Of a stretch of 64,000 nucleotides of DNA, positions 34,409 through 44,389 are shown piece by piece. Made by a program: the position numbers and the translations under genes. The notes under the pieces were generated by a model, which ran no database searches, had not been told where the DNA came from, and saw only the letters and a program-made list of their open reading frames with translations. Source of the stretch: Holophagales bacterium (GTDB lineage: Bacteria > Acidobacteriota > Thermoanaerobaculia > UBA5066). Position 1 is the stretch's first letter, and every line of letters begins with the position of its first letter. The DNA is taken from the NCBI GenBank assembly GCA_016716705.1, contig JADJVF010000001.1, positions 245,886 to 309,885 on the forward strand, given 5' to 3'.

Positions 34409-35944
34409 GTGACGAACCGCACGTCCTGGGATGCCGTCGTCGTCGGCGCAGGGGTCGGCGGACTCGTCGCCGCGGGCCTCCTCGCCCGCTCCGGCCGGAG
34501 GGTCCTCCTGCTCGAGGCGCACGAGACGCCCGGCGGCTGCGCAGGGTTCTACGAGGCAGGTGGCTTCACGTTCGACGCCGGGGCCACGACGCTCATCGGC
34601 TTCGACCCCGGCGACCCGCTCGCCACCATTGCCGAGGCCCTCGGGATCCGGCTCGGCGAGGACCTCCGTCTCGAGCCCGTCGACGGGGTCGACGTCCAGC
34701 TCCCGGGCGTCTCGTTCTTCTACGGTCGCGACCGCCCGGCGTGGGAGAAGTCCGCGGTACGGCTTTTCCCCGGCGCATCCTCTTTCTTCCGCCGCCTTCG
34801 GCGGGACGCTGCCCTTCTCTGGGGTGCGAGCCGGAGCTGGCCGGTCCTCCCGCTCCTTTCCCCTCGCGACGCCATCCGCGACCTCCGCCTCCTCTCGCCG
34901 CGCCTCCTGCCGCTCCTCCCGTCCTTCGGGAAGACCGTCTCCGACGTCCTCGAACGGGAACGCGCGCCGGCGGACCCGGCGCTCCGCGCCTTTCTCGACC
35001 TCGCCCTCCTCATCAGCGTCCAGTCCCCCGCTTCCGCCGCCCCCTGGTGGAACGGCGCCCTCGGCATCGACCTCTTCCGCCGCGGCGTCTCGCGTGCCCG
35101 CGGCGGGATGCGCGCGTTCGCCGGGGCGCTCGCCCTGGCCGTCGAGCGCGCCGGGGGCGAGATCCGCACCCGGACTCTCGTCACGCGTCTCGCCCCGTCC
35201 TCTTCGGGGTGGGTCGTGAAGACGGCGTCGGGAGAGGAATTCGCCGCGCGAACGGTCCTGCCGAACCTCCCGGTTCGCGACGTCGCGCGCCTTCTCGATC
35301 CTGGAACCGTCCCGGAAAGAACGGCCGCGAGCGAGCACACGCGGCTCGGCGACGGGTGGGGCGCGCTCGTCCTGAATCTCGGCCTCTCGCGCGTCGTGAA
35401 CGACGACCCGCGCCGCCTGCACCGCCTCGTCGCGACCCGGCTCGACGGGCATCCCGGCGACGGGACGTCGCTCTTCCTTTCCTTCTCGCCCCCGGCGACC
35501 CCGTCGCGCCGCCGGGAGGCCAGACGCTCTCGGTCTCGACGCACGTCGAAGTCGTCCACGTGGGCGCCGCTGCGGGGCGAGGAGTACCGGCGGAAGAAGG
35601 AGGAGGCGCGCCTGCTCCTTCGCGAGGCGCTCGAACGCGAGGTGCCGGGCCTGGCCGCGGCGGTCGCGTACGAGGACCTCGGAACGCCGCGGACGTTCCA
35701 GCGCTACACGCGACGGAGCGGAGGGAGCGTCGGGGGCGTCCGGATGACGCGCGGGAGCTTCGGCCTCAACGCCCTCGACCCGACGCTCGGAGCGGAGGGG
35801 CTCCACGTCGTCGGCGACACCGCCTTCCCGGGCCAGGGGACGCTCGCCGTGGCGATGTCGGCCGCGCTCGCGGCCGAACGGCTCGGCGCGGTGCGGCTGG
35901 AGCGCGGCGGGACCCTCGGGTTCCTCGCAGGCGGAACGCGGTAG
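34409..35944 (+). CDS. CrtI/carotenoid isomerase-like FAD oxidoreductase with compensating frameshifts
   Basis: A 511-residue flavoprotein. The N-terminus reads AVVVGAGVGGLVAAGLLARS followed by LLEAHETPGGCAG, the pattern of phytoene desaturase and carotenoid isomerase relatives; the C-terminal FAD block is GLHVVGDTAFPGQGTLAVAM. Between 35489 and about 35560 the frame is garbled: the +1 frame gives PGDPVAPPGGQTLSVSTHVE, the continuity expected for this family. One missing C in the run at 35489-35493 and one extra base near 35558-35562 explain it. The substrate is not known and no carotenoid genes are adjacent. The GTG has AGGGGGAAC before it. The Nudix gene follows after 10 nt. Confidence 0.82.
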   Translation: MTNRTSWDAVVVGAGVGGLVAAGLLARSGRRVLLLEAHETPGGCAGFYEAGGFTFDAGATTLIGFDPGDPLATIAEALGIRLGEDLRLEPVDGVDVQLPGVSFFYGRDRPAWEKSAVRLFPGASSFFRRLRRDAALLWGASRSWPVLPLLSPRDAIRDLRLLSPRLLPLLPSFGKTVSDVLERERAPADPALRAFLDLALLISVQSPASAAPWWNGALGIDLFRRGVSRARGGMRAFAGALALAVERAGGEIRTRTLVTRLAPSSSGWVVKTASGEEFAARTVLPNLPVRDVARLLDPGTVPERTAASEHTRLGDGWGALVLNLGLSRVVNDDPRRLHRLVATRLDGHPGDGTSLFLSFSPPATPSRRREARRSRSRRTSKSSTWAPLRGEEYRRKKEEARLLLREALEREVPGLAAAVAYEDLGTPRTFQRYTRRSGGSVGGVRMTRGSFGLNALDPTLGAEGLHVVGDTAFPGQGTLAVAMSAALAAERLGAVRLERGGTLGFLAGGTR

Positions 35945-35954
35945 GCTCGCTCCC

Positions 35955-36488
35955 GTGTACGCGCGCCCCGTCTTCTGCACGCAGTGTGGCCAGCGGCTCG
36001 AAGAGCGGCTCGTGGGGGTACACCACGAGAAGTCGGTCCCGGTCTGCGCCGCGTGCGGCGCCGTCCACTGGATCGACCCGAAGGTCGCCGCGGGGTGCCT
36101 GATCCTCCGGGACGGGACGGTCCTCCTCGTGAAGCGGGCCATCGAGCCGGGCTACGGCAAGTGGGTCTTCCCCGGCGGCCACGTCGACCGGGGCGAGACG
36201 CTCGAGGCCGCGGCCCTGCGCGAGACGCGCGAGGAGTGCGGCGCCGTCGCGAGAATCGACGGGCTCGTCGGCGCCTACTCCTATCCGGGCCGGCCCGTCA
36301 TCGTCGCCGTCTACCGGGCGACGCTCCTGCCGGAGAGCCCCGCGCCCTATCCGGCCGACGAGACGCTCGAGGTGGGGTGGTTCACGCCGGAGGAGATCGA
36401 CGGGCTCGACCTCGCGTTCCGTTCCACTGCCGACGCCCTCGCGGATCTCCTCGGCCGCCCCTTCCGGACACCTCCCCCCGACGTGTAG
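35955..36488 (+). CDS. Nudix hydrolase with N-terminal zinc ribbon
   Basis: A 177-residue hydrolase of nucleoside diphosphates linked to other groups. Two CxxC pairs (FCTQCGQ and VCAACGAVH) form a zinc ribbon as in NudC-like NADH pyrophosphatases. The Nudix box is complete: GGHVDRGETLEAAALRETREE then CG. No NudC-specific SQPWPFPxS motif is present, so the substrate is open. A TAGGCT hexamer lies 7 nt before the GTG start and overlaps the end of the oxidoreductase gene. Confidence 0.9.
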   Translation: MYARPVFCTQCGQRLEERLVGVHHEKSVPVCAACGAVHWIDPKVAAGCLILRDGTVLLVKRAIEPGYGKWVFPGGHVDRGETLEAAALRETREECGAVARIDGLVGAYSYPGRPVIVAVYRATLLPESPAPYPADETLEVGWFTPEEIDGLDLAFRSTADALADLLGRPFRTPPPDV

Positions 36489-36497
36489 CGAACGGAA

Positions 36498-37190
36498 CTA
36501 GCCGAGGCGGACCAGGACCTCGGGCTCGGCGAGGGCGATCGCGACCGCCGTGTCGTTCCCCGCCTGGATGTAGAGAGTGGCCGTCGGGTCCGCGACGATG
36601 GCGACCTGCCCGGCCCACACGTCGCGCCCCTCGTCGCCGTCGAAGAGCGTCAGCTTGCCGGTGAAGACCGCGACGCTCCGGAGCCCGACGACGGCCCAGC
36701 GGGCCGCGGGGGGCGGACCGAAGCGGAGGACGGAGTGCGACTCCGTCTTCGCGAGGACCCTCGCACCGGTGATTCCCGGAATACCCTGCCCGCCGAGCCC
36801 GTCGCGAGGGATGAGCAGGGGCGCGCCCCGTGCACCCGCGGGCGCACCTTCGAAAAGCGCCGCCGTCTCGCTCGGCAGGTCGATCCCTCCGTCCGGCGCC
36901 ATGACGACGTCGCCACGCCCCTCGCCCGAGAGAACGACCGCGGTCCACGCGAGCTCTCGGCCGAGCGGCGTCGTGCCCGCCGGCCCGACCTTCGACGTGC
37001 ACGGCCCCGCGGCGGGCCGGTCGACCGTCGTGACCGCCGTCGCCGCGTGAACCGTCACGCCCGGCCGGTTCGCCGTCGGCGGCGGAGGCGGTTCGGGGCC
37101 GAGGCGCCCGTCCGGGACCGAATCGGCCCGCGAGGCGTCCTCCGCCATGGGAGCCTCCTCGGCGCGCCGCCGGAACAACCACTTCAGCAC
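36498..37190 (-). CDS. Hypothetical protein with cupin-like C-terminus
   Basis: A 230-residue protein I do not recognise. A Pro-rich linker (about 30-40) separates a short Arg-rich start from a beta-rich region (VAVFTGKLTLFDGDEGRDVW, VAIVADPTATLYIQAGNDTA) that reads like a single-domain cupin, but metal-ligand His residues are not evident. GTG 37190 has TAGACT 6 nt upstream; ATG 37148 follows a strong GAGGAGG site and is equally possible. It diverges from the giant Asp-box gene. Confidence 0.6.
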   Translation of the reverse strand: MLKWLFRRRAEEAPMAEDASRADSVPDGRLGPEPPPPPTANRPGVTVHAATAVTTVDRPAAGPCTSKVGPAGTTPLGRELAWTAVVLSGEGRGDVVMAPDGGIDLPSETAALFEGAPAGARGAPLLIPRDGLGGQGIPGITGARVLAKTESHSVLRFGPPPAARWAVVGLRSVAVFTGKLTLFDGDEGRDVWAGQVAIVADPTATLYIQAGNDTAVAIALAEPEVLVRLG

Positions 37191-37252
37191 GGGCAGAGTC
37201 TAAGAGGACGACGAGGAATGTCGAAGCGGCCACCCTGTTTCGATATCGTGCG

Positions 37253-40200
37253 GTGCGGAGGCCCCGCGTGCCGCTCTCCCGACGTTCCCTTCCGCGCACC
37301 CTCGTCGTCGCCCTCGCGCTGATCCATGCGGCGGCGGGCCTCGCCGCCGAAGAGGGCGACCGCCCGCGCCGCCGCCGAGACCTCCCGCGCGCGCGGGCCG
37401 AGTGGAACGCGATGCTCCGACGCGATGCCGATGGCGCCGTCTCGGCGGGCCGTCGGCTGCGGGCGCTCCGGCAGGCGTGCGAGGTGCCTTCGGATCCTCT
37501 TCTCGCGCGTCCCCCCGCCGGCGGTTTCACCCGCTCCGACGCGGGCCCCACCGCGCGCGCCCTCGAGGATGGCCTCGCGTGGCGGCCGCTCGGGCCCTGG
37601 GGGGCGAGCTCGGGAACGACGTGGGGCAAGGTGGCCGGGCGGATCACGGCGCTCGCCGTCCACCCGTCGAATGCCGACGTCGTCTTCGTCGGCGCGGCCA
37701 CCGGCGGCATCTGGAAGTCGACCGACGGCGGCCGGAGCTTTCGCCCCGTCTCCGACACCGCCCCGTCGCTCGCGACGAGCGCGATCGTCTTCTCCCCGGT
37801 CCGCCCCGACATCCTCTACGCGGCGACGGGCGAGGCCGACAGCGCCTACCTCGAGGGCAACCCCGCCTCCTCGCTCGGCACCTACCTCGGCGCGGGGCTC
37901 CTCCGCAGTGTCGACGCCGGCGAGACGTGGAGCCGCGTCGACGTCGACCTGCCCGAGAACGCGGTCGTCTCGCGCGTCCTCGTGAACCCGCGCGACCCGC
38001 AGCGGATCCTCGTCGCCGTCTACATCTTCCACGACGTCGCCGCCGGCCGGTCGCGCCCCGGCGGGACCTACCTCTCGACCGACGGCGGCGTGAGGTTCAC
38101 GCGCACGTTCGCCCACGCCGCGTCCGACCTCGTCCAGGACCCGTCCTCCCCCGACGGCGTCTTCGCCGCATTCGGCATCGACGGCGGCTGCGCCTCCTGC
38201 GCGGCGCGCGGCGGCGTCTGGCGTTCGGCCGACTTCGGCCTCACGTGGTCGCCCTCCCTGACGAACGATTCTCCCGGCGCACCGATCCCCGCGCAGCCGG
38301 GCCAGGTCAAGGTGACGATCTCGGCCACGGCGCCGCCGGTCCTCTACGCCTCCGTCCTCGACGTCGACGACGCCCACGCCGCCGGAGGGGTCTTCCGCTC
38401 GGGGGACGGGGGCGGCACCTGGGAGAAGCGGACCGTCCACCCGGAGATGTGCCCGAAGGACGGCTTCAACCAGTGCGGCTACGACCACACGCTCCTCGTC
38501 CACCCGACGAGGCCCGACCTCCTCTACCTCGGCACCGTCAGCCTCTACGTCTCCACGGACGGCGCGGCGACGTGGAGCCCGCTCGTCGAGGTCTACGCCG
38601 CCGGCGCCTCCATCCACCCCGACCAGCACGCGCTCGTCATCCCCGCCTCCGCTCCCGGCACGCTCTGGGTCGGCAACGACGGCGGCCTCTACCGGACGAC
38701 CGACGGCGGCGCGACGTTCGACAGCTTCAACGACGCTCTGGGCCTGATCCAGTTCAACGGCGTCGCCTTCCACCCCTCGATGCCGCAGTTCCTGATGGGC
38801 GGGACGCAGGACAACGGGAACCTGAGGACCCTCGACGGCCTCTCCTGGTCCGACCGGACCGGCAGCGACGGCGGCTTCGTCCTCGTCCGGCAGGACGCCC
38901 CGGCACAGGTCCTCGCGGCGAACTACTACGCCTACCTGAACTACTCGACGACGACCGGCGCGGCCTTCCGCGACGCCACGCCGGTTCCCGCCCTCATGAC
39001 CGAGGACGGAGACCCCGCCGAGCCGATGGCGTTCTACCCGCCCGCCGCAGCCGCGCCCGCTGCCCCCGGGACCGTCTTCCTCGGAACGCAGCGGCTCTGG
39101 GCGAACGCCACGTTCGGCGCGGACCGGTCCGGGTGGGCACCCCGCTCGGCGGAGGACGCCGTCGAGGCCGGGGTGATCACGGCCCTCGACGTCCTCGGCG
39201 ACGGGAACGGCCCCGTCTGGGTCGGCGGGTCCCGGGGCGACGTCCTCTTCTCGACGGACGGCGGGGCGACCTGGGCGCGCAGGACGGCAGGCCTGCCCGC
39301 CGCGGTCGTCACCGACGTCCGCGCCGTCTCCGGAGACGGACGATCGGCGTACGTCGCCTTCGGCGGCTACCTCGGGACTCCCTCGCGACACGTCTTCGTG
39401 ACGACGGACGCCGGGCTCACCTGGACGAACGTCTCGGGGGAGATCCCCGACGTCCCGGTGACGGCCCTCGTCCCGGCGCCCGGCGACCCGCGCGAGCTCT
39501 TCGCGGCGACGGACGTCGGCGTCTTCCGGAGCACGAACGGCGGCGCCTCCTGGAGCGCCTTCAGCGCGGGTCTCCCGAACACGACCGTCTCCTCGCTCGC
39601 CTTCCGTCCCGGGACCCGCGATCTCGTCGCCGCGACCTACGGCCGGGGCATGTGGACGATCGCCGTGCCGCCGGGAGGAGGGGACGGAGCTCCCGTCGCG
39701 GCGTTCTCCGTCCGCCCCGCCCTCCCCGCGCCGGGCCAGAGCGTCGCGTTCTCGGACCTCTCTTCCGGCGAGCCGTCGTCGTGGCTCTGGTCGTTCGGCG
39801 ACGGCGGAAGCTCCGCGGAGAAGACCCCCGTCACGTCTTCCCGGGCGCCGGGACGTTTCCCGTGACGCTGACGGTCACGAACGCGAGCGGCCAGGGCTCG
39901 ACGACGCGGAACGTGGCCGTGACGGCCGGGGCCGCGAGCCCCGTCACGCTCCAGGTGCCGGTCGTCCTCGACGTCTTCGGCGTCGCGCCGACGCACTACA
40001 CCTCCGACCTGATCGCCGTGAACCGGGGCTTCGCGCGACGCGCCTCACGCTCCGCTACATCCCCGCCCCCGGAACACCCGGAGCCGGCGGCCCGCGCGTC
40101 GGCGAGTCGCTCGAGGCCGGACAGACCCTTCGTGTCGAGGACGTCGTCGCGTGGCTGCGCGAGAACGGATACGCGCTCCCCGCGAGCGGCCCCGCGATGG

Positions 40201-41432
40201 TCGGAACGCTCCGGGTGACCTTCGAGGACGTGGAGGACTCCTCGCTCGTCTGGGCGGGCTCCCGCACCTCGACGCCGAACCCGAACACCGTCGTCGGAGG
40301 GAGCTTCGGCCTCTTCCTCCCAGCCGTCGCGACAGCCGAGGCCCCGACGACGGAGGCCGTCGTCGTCGGCCTCAGGGAGGATTCCTCCTTCCGCTCGAAC
40401 CTCGCGGTCGTCGACGTCCCGCCCGGCGAGACGGACGCCGGCAGCCCCGCGCGTCTCTCCATCCAGCTCTTCGACGGCAGCTCCGGCCACGCCGCCGGCG
40501 CGCCGATCGAGATCGCGCTCTCCGCGGGAGAGTGGCGGCAGGTGGACCGGATCCTCGCCAGGGCCGGGATTTCCCGCGGCTGGGCGAGGGTCACCCGCAC
40601 CGGCGGCTCGAACCGGTTCCTCGCCTACGGCGTTCTGAACGACGGCTCCGGATCCGGGCCGGGCACCTCCGACGGCAGCTCCCTTCCGGCCGGCGCCACC
40701 GCGGGGCTCGTTCCGATCGTTCTCCGCGCCTCGGGCGGGGGGACGACCTACACGACCGGGCTCGTCCTGGCGAACCCGACCGCGACGGAGGTGAACGCGA
40801 CCGTCGCGTACACGCCCTCGGGAGCCTTCGGCGAAGCCGTGGCAGGGTCCGGGGCCATCTCTCTCGCCCCCGGTCGGCAGTTCGAGGTCCAGGACGTCAT
40901 GGCGTGGCTCCACGACGCGTTCGGCGTCGCCGTCCCCGCGGCGCCCGCAAACGCGGGCGGCACGCTGCTCGTCCGCGGCGCCGTCGCGCTGGCCCGCACC
41001 TCGAACCCGAACCCCGACGCCTCCGTCGGCGGCTCCTTCGGGCTTGCCTACCCTGCCCTCGGGGCGGCGGCGCGGGCGCGGACCGAGTGCTGGGTCCTCG
41101 GCCTGGCGCAGGACGGCGCGACGCGCTCGAACCTCGCGATCGCCGACGCCCGTACGGGCGATCCGCGGGAGGTCGCCTACGTCGTCGAGGTGTTTCCGTC
41201 CGCCACCCCCGATGCCACGCCGTCCCTGACGAAGAGAGTCGTTCTCTCCGGTGGCGGGTGGACGCAGCTCTCGGGGATCCTCCTGGAGGCGGGACTCTCC
41301 CGGGGCCACGCCCGCGTCCGCGTCGAGTCCGGAAGCTCCGATTTCGCCGCCTACGGCGTCCTGAACGACGGCGCGGCCCCCGGCAGCAGGACCTCCGACG
41401 GGAGCTACATCCCGATGACCGCCCTCCGTTGA
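37253..41432 (+). CDS. Giant secreted Asp-box / PKD protein with duplicated C-terminal domain, broken by two frameshifts
   Basis: Read with two one-base corrections this is a single exported protein of about 1390 residues. It has a signal peptide (LPRTLVVALALIHAAAGLAA), then at least nine Asp-box repeats (STDGGRSF, SVDAGETW, STDGGVRF, SADFGLTW, STDGAATW, TTDGGATF, STDGGATW, TTDAGLTW, STNGGASW) forming a propeller, a PKD domain (SWLWSFGDGGSSAEK...HVFPGAGTFPVTLTV), and two tandem copies of a roughly 220-residue module that each contain NPN-x-x-VGGSFGL and AYGVLNDG. Frame breaks are near 39826 (five C where six are expected) and near 40030-40045. As read, the pieces are 37253-39865, the middle frame to 40218, and an open frame to 41432. 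The function is unknown; surface adhesion or polysaccharide binding is possible. Confidence 0.8.
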
Positions 41433-41522
41433 GGGCGTTCTCTCGCCCCCGCGGGCGGCAAAGACGGCACGGCTTTCGCTAGAATGCCCCGTTGGTGGCT
41501 CCGGCCACCACCGGAGGTAGAG

Positions 41523-42464
41523 ATGAACCAGAAAAGAATCCTCGCGGCCGGACTGATCGCGATCCTCGTCGCCGTCAGCGGGATGGCCCTCGCAGGCGCC
41601 CAGGCCCGGATCGTGGGGAAGGTCACGGATGGCAAGGGAACGCCGCTCGAGGGCGTGACCATCACGATCACGACCCCGAACCTCGGGAACTTCAAGGTCG
41701 TCCTGACGTCCGACAAGGACGGGAAGTGGGGGACGATCCTCAACGACTCGACCATCAAGTACGACTACCTGTTCGAGAAGAAGGGATACATGCCCGTCAA
41801 CAGGGCGGGCTTCAAGGTTCCGATCGCGACGACGGGCGAGCTCGACGTCGAGCTGCTCACGCAGGACCAGGCGGTCCAGAAGGGGGTCGTCAAGGAAGTC
41901 ATCGACCCCTACACGCTCGCGTTCAACGGAACGGTCGAGAAGTTCCAGGCGGGCGACCTGGACGGCGCGGTCGAAGGTGCGAAGAAGGCGATCGAGCTCG
42001 GACCCGAGAAGTCCGGCTCCTACGACCTTGCGACGAAGGTCGCCGCCGCCCGGAAGGACTGGGACCTCGTGATCCAGTGGGGCGAGAAGGCGCTGTCGCT
42101 CGAGGCCGACAACAGCTCGATGTTCGGGCCCCTGATGGAGGCCTACAAGGCGAAGGGGAACGCGGCGAAGGCGGCCGAGTACGAGAAGAAGTTCATCTCC
42201 GCCAACCCCGACAAGCCCGAGATCCTCTACAACCAGGCGGTCGACTTCTACAACAAGGGAAAGTTCAAGGAGGCCGAGCCGATCCTGAGGAAGATCCTCG
42301 ACGGCGCGCCCGAGTACGCCAACGCGCACTTCCTCCTCGGCATGGCCTGCGTGAACCTCAACAAGATCCCCGACATGAAGAAGCACCTCGGCGAGTACCT
42401 CCGGATCGAGCCGAACGGCAAGGAAGCTGCCACCGCAAAGGAGATGCTCGAGGCCTTCAAGTGA
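41523..42464 (+). CDS. Exported carboxypeptidase-regulatory-like / TPR protein
   Basis: A 313-residue exported protein. A signal peptide (KRILAAGLIAILVAVSGMAL) precedes a carboxypeptidase-regulatory-like fold (IVGKVTDGKGTPLEGVTITI), and three or four TPR repeats follow (AAKAAEYEKKFISANPDKPE, EAEPILRKILDGAPEYANAH). Such proteins act as periplasmic scaffolds; partners are unknown. ATG 41523 has GGAGG 7 nt upstream. A TAGAAT hexamer at 41480-41485 could be its -10, here with a normal 30-nt leader. Confidence 0.82.
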   Translation: MNQKRILAAGLIAILVAVSGMALAGAQARIVGKVTDGKGTPLEGVTITITTPNLGNFKVVLTSDKDGKWGTILNDSTIKYDYLFEKKGYMPVNRAGFKVPIATTGELDVELLTQDQAVQKGVVKEVIDPYTLAFNGTVEKFQAGDLDGAVEGAKKAIELGPEKSGSYDLATKVAAARKDWDLVIQWGEKALSLEADNSSMFGPLMEAYKAKGNAAKAAEYEKKFISANPDKPEILYNQAVDFYNKGKFKEAEPILRKILDGAPEYANAHFLLGMACVNLNKIPDMKKHLGEYLRIEPNGKEAATAKEMLEAFK

Positions 42465-42522
42465 AGCCGGGCGGCGCGACGACGGCGGCTTTCCTCTGCA
42501 GCTCGCTCGAGGAGAGCCGCGC

Positions 42523-43143
42523 GTGACGGCGCCGCCCCTCGTCATCGGCGTCGCCGGGGGGACGGGCTCCGGGAAGACGACCGTCGCAAATGCCATCCGC
42601 AACCGCGTGGGAGAGGACCGCATCGCGATCCTCTCCCACGACTGGTACTACCGCGACTGGGTCGACCTCCCGAAGGACATGCTCGACCACAAGAACTTCG
42701 ACCACCCCGATTCCCTCGAGTCGGACCTCCTCGTCCGGCACCTGAGGGCCCTGAAGGGGGGGGCGACCGTCGAGGTTCCCGTCTACGATTTCAAGACCCA
42801 CCGGCGCTCCCCCGAGACCCACCGGATGGAGCCCCGCAAGGTGATCCTCGTCGACGGCATCCTCATCTACGCCGAGCCGGAGCTGAGGAAGCTCTTCGAC
42901 GTGAAGATCTTCGTCGACACCGACGCCGACGTCCGCCTCATCCGCCGCATCCGGCGCGACATCGCCGAACGCGGACGGACGCTCGAGAGCGTCGCGGCCC
43001 AGTACGAGTCGACCGTCCGCCCGATGCACCTCGAGTTCGTCGAGCCCTCCAAGCGCTACGCCGACCTCATCATCCCGGAAGGGGGCGAGAACGCGGTCGC
43101 CCTCGAGTTCCTCTTCGCACGGCTCGAGAAGATCCTGGACTGA
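42523..43143 (+). CDS. udk: Uridine kinase
   Basis: Udk phosphorylates uridine or cytidine with a nucleoside triphosphate in pyrimidine salvage. The 206-residue protein has the P-loop GVAGGTGSGKTTVANAI, the substrate blocks LSHDWYYRDW and NFDHPDSLE, and the lid region RLIRRIRRDIAERGR. The start is GTG 42523 with GAGGAGA about 10 nt upstream, so it probably shares the transcript of the preceding TPR gene. Length and motifs fit the family well; phosphoribulokinase is excluded by size. Confidence 0.95.
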   Translation: MTAPPLVIGVAGGTGSGKTTVANAIRNRVGEDRIAILSHDWYYRDWVDLPKDMLDHKNFDHPDSLESDLLVRHLRALKGGATVEVPVYDFKTHRRSPETHRMEPRKVILVDGILIYAEPELRKLFDVKIFVDTDADVRLIRRIRRDIAERGRTLESVAAQYESTVRPMHLEFVEPSKRYADLIIPEGGENAVALEFLFARLEKILD

Positions 43144-43210
43144 TCCCCGCTCTTCTCCCGGGTCGATAATCGAGGTTCAGATTCCGCCGCCAGGGGCGGA
43201 GGAGGCAGGC

Positions 43211-44317
43211 ATGTCGATCGCCGTTCGGTTCGTCTCCGGCTCCCTCATCGATCGCGAGTTCTCCTTCCCGAAGGAGCTCGTGCGGGTCGGCGACGCCGAG
43301 GGCGTCGACCTGAGGGTGGACCCGGCCCAGCCGGGCGACGGCGGCGCGCGGGGCCGCGTGATCGAGATCTCCGAGGAGGCGGGCGGCCTGCGCGTCCGGT
43401 CGGCGGGCGATCGTGAGCTTTCGGCCCAGGGCGAGTTCCCGCTCGACCACCTCGTCGCCGACGGCGGCGAGGTCCGCTTCGGCGCGTGGGGCCCGGTCTT
43501 CACGGTCCGCCACTTCCTGTCGGACGCCTCCCGGACCGCCCCGTTGGCCGTTTTCGACGACAGCGCCTCGCGCCGCCCGGACGACAGCGCCTCCCGTCGC
43601 CGCGCCGAAGACACCGCCTCGAGGAGGGGCCGGAACGTCCTGACGGCTTCCGGCGAGAAGCCGATCGGCCCGAAGACGGTCATGATCATGATCCAGGACG
43701 CCCTTTCGAAAGCCCGCGAGCAGGGAGACGCCGGGTTCGTCGAGAAGGGGACCGTCTTCGTCCGCGAGGTCGTCTCCGACACGATCCAGAGCGCGACGCG
43801 CTCCCTGAAGATCGGCCTCCTCCTGACCGGCGCGGCCCTCGTCGTCCTCGCCTTCGCCCTCGGCTTCAACGTCTGGAAGACCCGGCAGACGGTCGAGCGG
43901 GTGACCCGCGCCGCCGACGAGAGCGTCCAGGGAGTGAGGAAGGAGCTCGGCAGCCGGGTCGACGAGATGCGGACCGAGCGCGACGCCCTCGCCGCCGAGT
44001 CTGCCGCGGTCGCCAGGAAGATCGACGTCCTCGAGAAGACCGCGGGGGCGAGCCAGGAGGCCGTCCGGGAGCTCCGCGGCCGCCTCTCCGACGCCGACGC
44101 GCGCCGGAAAGACCTCGAGGGGCGGATGCAGCGGGCCCTGACCAGCCTCGAGGCCGACAAGGCGGCGCTCCAGAGGCAGCTCGCGCAGATGGAGAAGGAC
44201 CGGGCCGCCGACCGCGCGCGGCAGCACGAAGAGATGGAACGGCTCCGCCGCGAGGCCGCCGCGCCGCCTGCCCAGCCGGTCGAGCCGGCGCCGACGCCCT
44301 TTCCGGTACCCCGCTGA
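43211..44317 (+). CDS. FHA-like, single-pass membrane, coiled-coil protein
   Basis: A 368-residue protein in three parts. The first 105 residues are beta-rich and FHA-like (FSFPKELVRVGDAEGVDLRV) though the usual RxxS...H residues are not clear. A linker with three SASRR-type repeats (DDSASRRPDD, DDSASRRRAED, DTASRRGRN) leads to a transmembrane helix (IGLLLTGAALVVLAFALGFN) and a long coiled coil (about 225-345). It is followed by a Ser/Thr kinase gene, and FHA domains bind phosphothreonine, so a kinase-adaptor pair is plausible. ATG 43211 has GGAGGAGG upstream and GATAAT at 43165-43170. Confidence 0.7.
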   Translation: MSIAVRFVSGSLIDREFSFPKELVRVGDAEGVDLRVDPAQPGDGGARGRVIEISEEAGGLRVRSAGDRELSAQGEFPLDHLVADGGEVRFGAWGPVFTVRHFLSDASRTAPLAVFDDSASRRPDDSASRRRAEDTASRRGRNVLTASGEKPIGPKTVMIMIQDALSKAREQGDAGFVEKGTVFVREVVSDTIQSATRSLKIGLLLTGAALVVLAFALGFNVWKTRQTVERVTRAADESVQGVRKELGSRVDEMRTERDALAAESAAVARKIDVLEKTAGASQEAVRELRGRLSDADARRKDLEGRMQRALTSLEADKAALQRQLAQMEKDRAADRARQHEEMERLRREAAAPPAQPVEPAPTPFPVPR

Positions 44318-44325
44318 TGCGAAGC

Positions 44326-44355
44326 GAGACGATCCGGCTCCCTCCGGATCGTCTC
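44326..44355 (+). terminator. 12-bp hairpin between the FHA-like and kinase genes
   Basis: GAGACGATCCGG (44326-44337) pairs perfectly with CCGGATCGTCTC (44344-44355) around CTCCCT, 8 nt after the FHA-like stop. No T-tract follows. It may end or attenuate the upstream transcript. Confidence 0.55.
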
Positions 44356-44389
44356 CGCCTCCGCCTTCGCCTCTGAGAAGATCCTCGCC

